Source: Porphyrobacter sp. AAP60
GTDB taxonomy: Bacteria > Pseudomonadota > Alphaproteobacteria > Sphingomonadales > Sphingomonadaceae
Direction: 5' to 3'
Assembly (NCBI RefSeq): GCF_001296025.1
Contig: NZ_LJHV01000008.1
Location: forward strand, 62,001-126,000
Length of the DNA stretch: 64,000 bases
Shown one piece after another: positions 62,510 through 64,000 of this stretch. Both the position numbers and the translations under genes were made by a program. The notes beneath the pieces are model-generated. The model had not been told where the DNA came from. It did not search any database and saw only the letters and a list, made by a program, of their open reading frames with translations. The stretch's first letter is position 1; each line of letters opens with the position of its first letter.

Positions 62510-63763
62510 CTAGGCCTTAATCCACCGCCCCACGAAAAACCCGTCCAGCCCGCCGTGATCGGGCAGCATTCCCGGATGGGTGCGCAGCCAGCCTTCGGCG
62601 GTCGGCGCGAGGCCTGCGGGCAGTTCCTCCGCCATGATCGGCTTGGGGCTAAGGCCGCAATTCGCAGCGATCCACGCGGCCTGCTCCTCGCCTTCCTCGG
62701 CCTCCAGCGAGCATACTGCATAAACCAGCACGCCGCCGGGATTGAGCCATTCCGCCGCCTTGGCCGCGAGGCCGCGTTGCAGTTCCACCATGTCGCCGAT
62801 GTGCCCCTTGCCGATGCGGTGCAGCACATCGGGGTGGCGGCGGCAGGTGCCCGTCGCGGTGCAGGGCGCATCGATCAGGATCGCGTCGAAGCGGTGCTTC
62901 GGCTCCCACGTCAACGCGTCGGCACGCACGGGTGAGGCTTTCAGGCCGGTGCGCTTGAGATTGTCCTTCAACAGCTCAAGCCGCCGTTTGGAGCTATCGA
63001 GCGCGGTGACGTTCCAGCCTGATGCGGCCAGTTGCATCGTCTTGCCGCCGGGCGCGGCGCACAGATCGAGCACGTTCTTGCCCGCTCCATTACCCAGCAA
63101 CCGCGCCGGGATCGAAGCGGCGAGATCCTGCACCCACCAATCGCCCGCCTTGTAATCGGCAAGGCTTTCCACCGCGGCCCCGCGCGGCAGGCGCACATGG
63201 CCGGGCGCGAGCGTGATGCCGCCCATCGCCACAGCGCGGGTTTCGGTTTCGGCGGCGTCTTTCAGCGCCAAATCGAGTTCGGGCGGGAAGGCGAGGCCGG
63301 GCGCGATCGCGTTGGCGCGTTCATCGCCCCAGCGGTTGCGCACGGGTTCGGGCAAGGTCGGCGCTTCGGACAGCACGCTGCGGCCCGGCTTCACCAGCGC
63401 GGAGAACACCCCGTGGGCAAGGCGGCGCGGCCCGCCTTCGAGCAAGGGCAGTCCGGTTGCGATCACCGCATGGGCCGGGGTATCCAGCCGCAACGTCTGG
63501 GCCAGCATCAGCCGCAGCACCATCCGTGCCTTGGCATCATCGGGCAAGCGTTGCTGGGTGGCGCTGTCGATCAGCGCATCGAGATCGGTCAGCCAGCGCA
63601 GGGTCTCGCCCGCAATCGCCTTGGTCAGCGCACGATCGGGCGCCTTGCGCATATCGCGCAGAGCGGCGGCTTCGGCCTGCTCAAGCGTCTCGCCCCGCCG
63701 GAACACGGCATCAAGCAGGCGAAGCGCGGAGCGGCGCACGGATAGTCCGGGAGGTAAGGCCAT
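62510..63763 (-). CDS. RsmB-family rRNA (cytosine-C5) methyltransferase
   Basis: This 417-residue protein has an N-terminal NusB-like helical domain (residues 10-130) and a C-terminal RsmB/Sun methyltransferase domain. The latter shows VLDLCAAPGGKTMQLAA near 235, ILIDAPCTATGTCRRHPD near 300 and VYAVCSLEAEEGEEQ near 347, giving both catalytic Cys motifs. RsmB methylates C967 of 16S rRNA in E. coli; the family assignment is clear, the exact target is inferred. The ATG at 63763 begins MALPPGLSVRR. It is divergent from the DUF1674 gene. Confidence 0.92.
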   Translation of the reverse strand: MALPPGLSVRRSALRLLDAVFRRGETLEQAEAAALRDMRKAPDRALTKAIAGETLRWLTDLDALIDSATQQRLPDDAKARMVLRLMLAQTLRLDTPAHAVIATGLPLLEGGPRRLAHGVFSALVKPGRSVLSEAPTLPEPVRNRWGDERANAIAPGLAFPPELDLALKDAAETETRAVAMGGITLAPGHVRLPRGAAVESLADYKAGDWWVQDLAASIPARLLGNGAGKNVLDLCAAPGGKTMQLAASGWNVTALDSSKRRLELLKDNLKRTGLKASPVRADALTWEPKHRFDAILIDAPCTATGTCRRHPDVLHRIGKGHIGDMVELQRGLAAKAAEWLNPGGVLVYAVCSLEAEEGEEQAAWIAANCGLSPKPIMAEELPAGLAPTAEGWLRTHPGMLPDHGGLDGFFVGRWIKA

Positions 63764-63818
63764 TGGTGGGCCACTAACCAGTATTGAAACAAAGTGCCAC
63801 CATGCGCATTTGGATGGA

Positions 63819-63989
63819 ATGACCAAGCAAAAGTCCGAAGCCGCCAAGCAGTTCAAAAAGCCCGCGCATTGGAGCAATGATCCGGTGCCCGCCCCGAAGT
63901 TGACCGATCCGCTGAAAGACGAGCCGCGTGATCTTTCCCCCACCCGCTATGGCGATTGGGAGAAGGACGGGATCGCCTGGGATTTTTGA
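63819..63989 (+). CDS. DUF1674 small protein (SDHAF4-like)
   Basis: This 56-residue protein ends with the DUF1674 signature RDLSPTRYGDWEKDGIAWDF, preceded by a Lys/Pro-rich part. The domain is shared with mitochondrial SDHAF4, an assembly factor for succinate dehydrogenase. It is the last gene in the window and starts 55 bases from the divergent RsmB-family gene. Confidence 0.92.
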   Translation: MTKQKSEAAKQFKKPAHWSNDPVPAPKLTDPLKDEPRDLSPTRYGDWEKDGIAWDF

Positions 63990-64000
63990 AAACCCTTCGT

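Overview
This is a GC-rich window from an alphaproteobacterium, most likely order Sphingomonadales and perhaps an Erythrobacter/Porphyrobacter relative (inference). Support comes from the bacteriochlorophyll genes bchE and bchJ, three large TonB-dependent receptors, the mitochondrial-type complex I accessory subunit NDUFA12, DUF1674 and DUF2155 proteins, and dense short operons. I see no rRNA operon, CRISPR array, insertion sequence or prophage.

Layout: 1-3577 holds the start of a two-partner-secretion transporter, the bchE-bchJ pair and an EF-hand protein. 3742-10556 is catabolic: 4-hydroxyphenylpyruvate dioxygenase with a coupled VOC protein, two thiolase-superfamily proteins, a crotonase and an acyl-CoA dehydrogenase. 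10923-20563 holds two TonB receptors, a flavin monooxygenase, a CinA-like protein, and a polysaccharide deacetylase/acetyltransferase pair. 20842-23301 is the secE-nusG-rplK-rplA transcription/translation cluster with an unlisted 58-residue zinc-ribbon-like gene inside. 23959-27637 is a PaoABC-type aldehyde oxidoreductase operon. 27953-34351 holds a phosphohydrolase-fold membrane protein, a KatE catalase with a DUF2383 stress protein, and a GGDEF-EAL protein. 34638-37722 has tRNA-Trp, aat, DUF2155, NDUFA12, DUF192 and recX. 37866-44676 has a fatty acyl-AMP ligase, an autoregulated XRE/membrane-protein pair, a DUF389 protein and a telA-xpaC-like-PHA operon. 44722-53946 has GDP-mannose genes, a TonB protein divergent from a hybrid histidine kinase, and a large Oar-type receptor. 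54199-63989 has an isopenicillin-N-synthase-fold dioxygenase, a nucleoside transporter, a queuosine-precursor transporter, an MliC lipoprotein, tRNA-Lys, folK, an N-carbamoylputrescine amidase, an exported methyltransferase-like protein, msrA, a GDPD, an RsmB-type methyltransferase and a DUF1674 protein.

The most striking unexplained structure is a family of five roughly 90-100 nt elements lying just 3' of genes and always in the sense of the upstream gene: after the acyl-CoA dehydrogenase, the first TonB receptor, rplA, nusG and tRNA-Lys. Each is a run of four hairpins. The stem sequences differ between copies but stay base-paired. Short constant segments separate them: a CTCC loop in the first hairpin (four of five copies), then GTCCTCG, CTGCGGGCG, CGGTCG and CTTGC. 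This looks like a structured RNA or DNA element rather than a sequence-conserved repeat.

Other notable signals are an apparent AUA start codon for the MliC lipoprotein, twin 20-bp operators exactly 40 bp apart in front of the XRE pair, a parS-like site at 9288, a near-perfect palindrome in front of hpd, and an FNR-like box before bchE.
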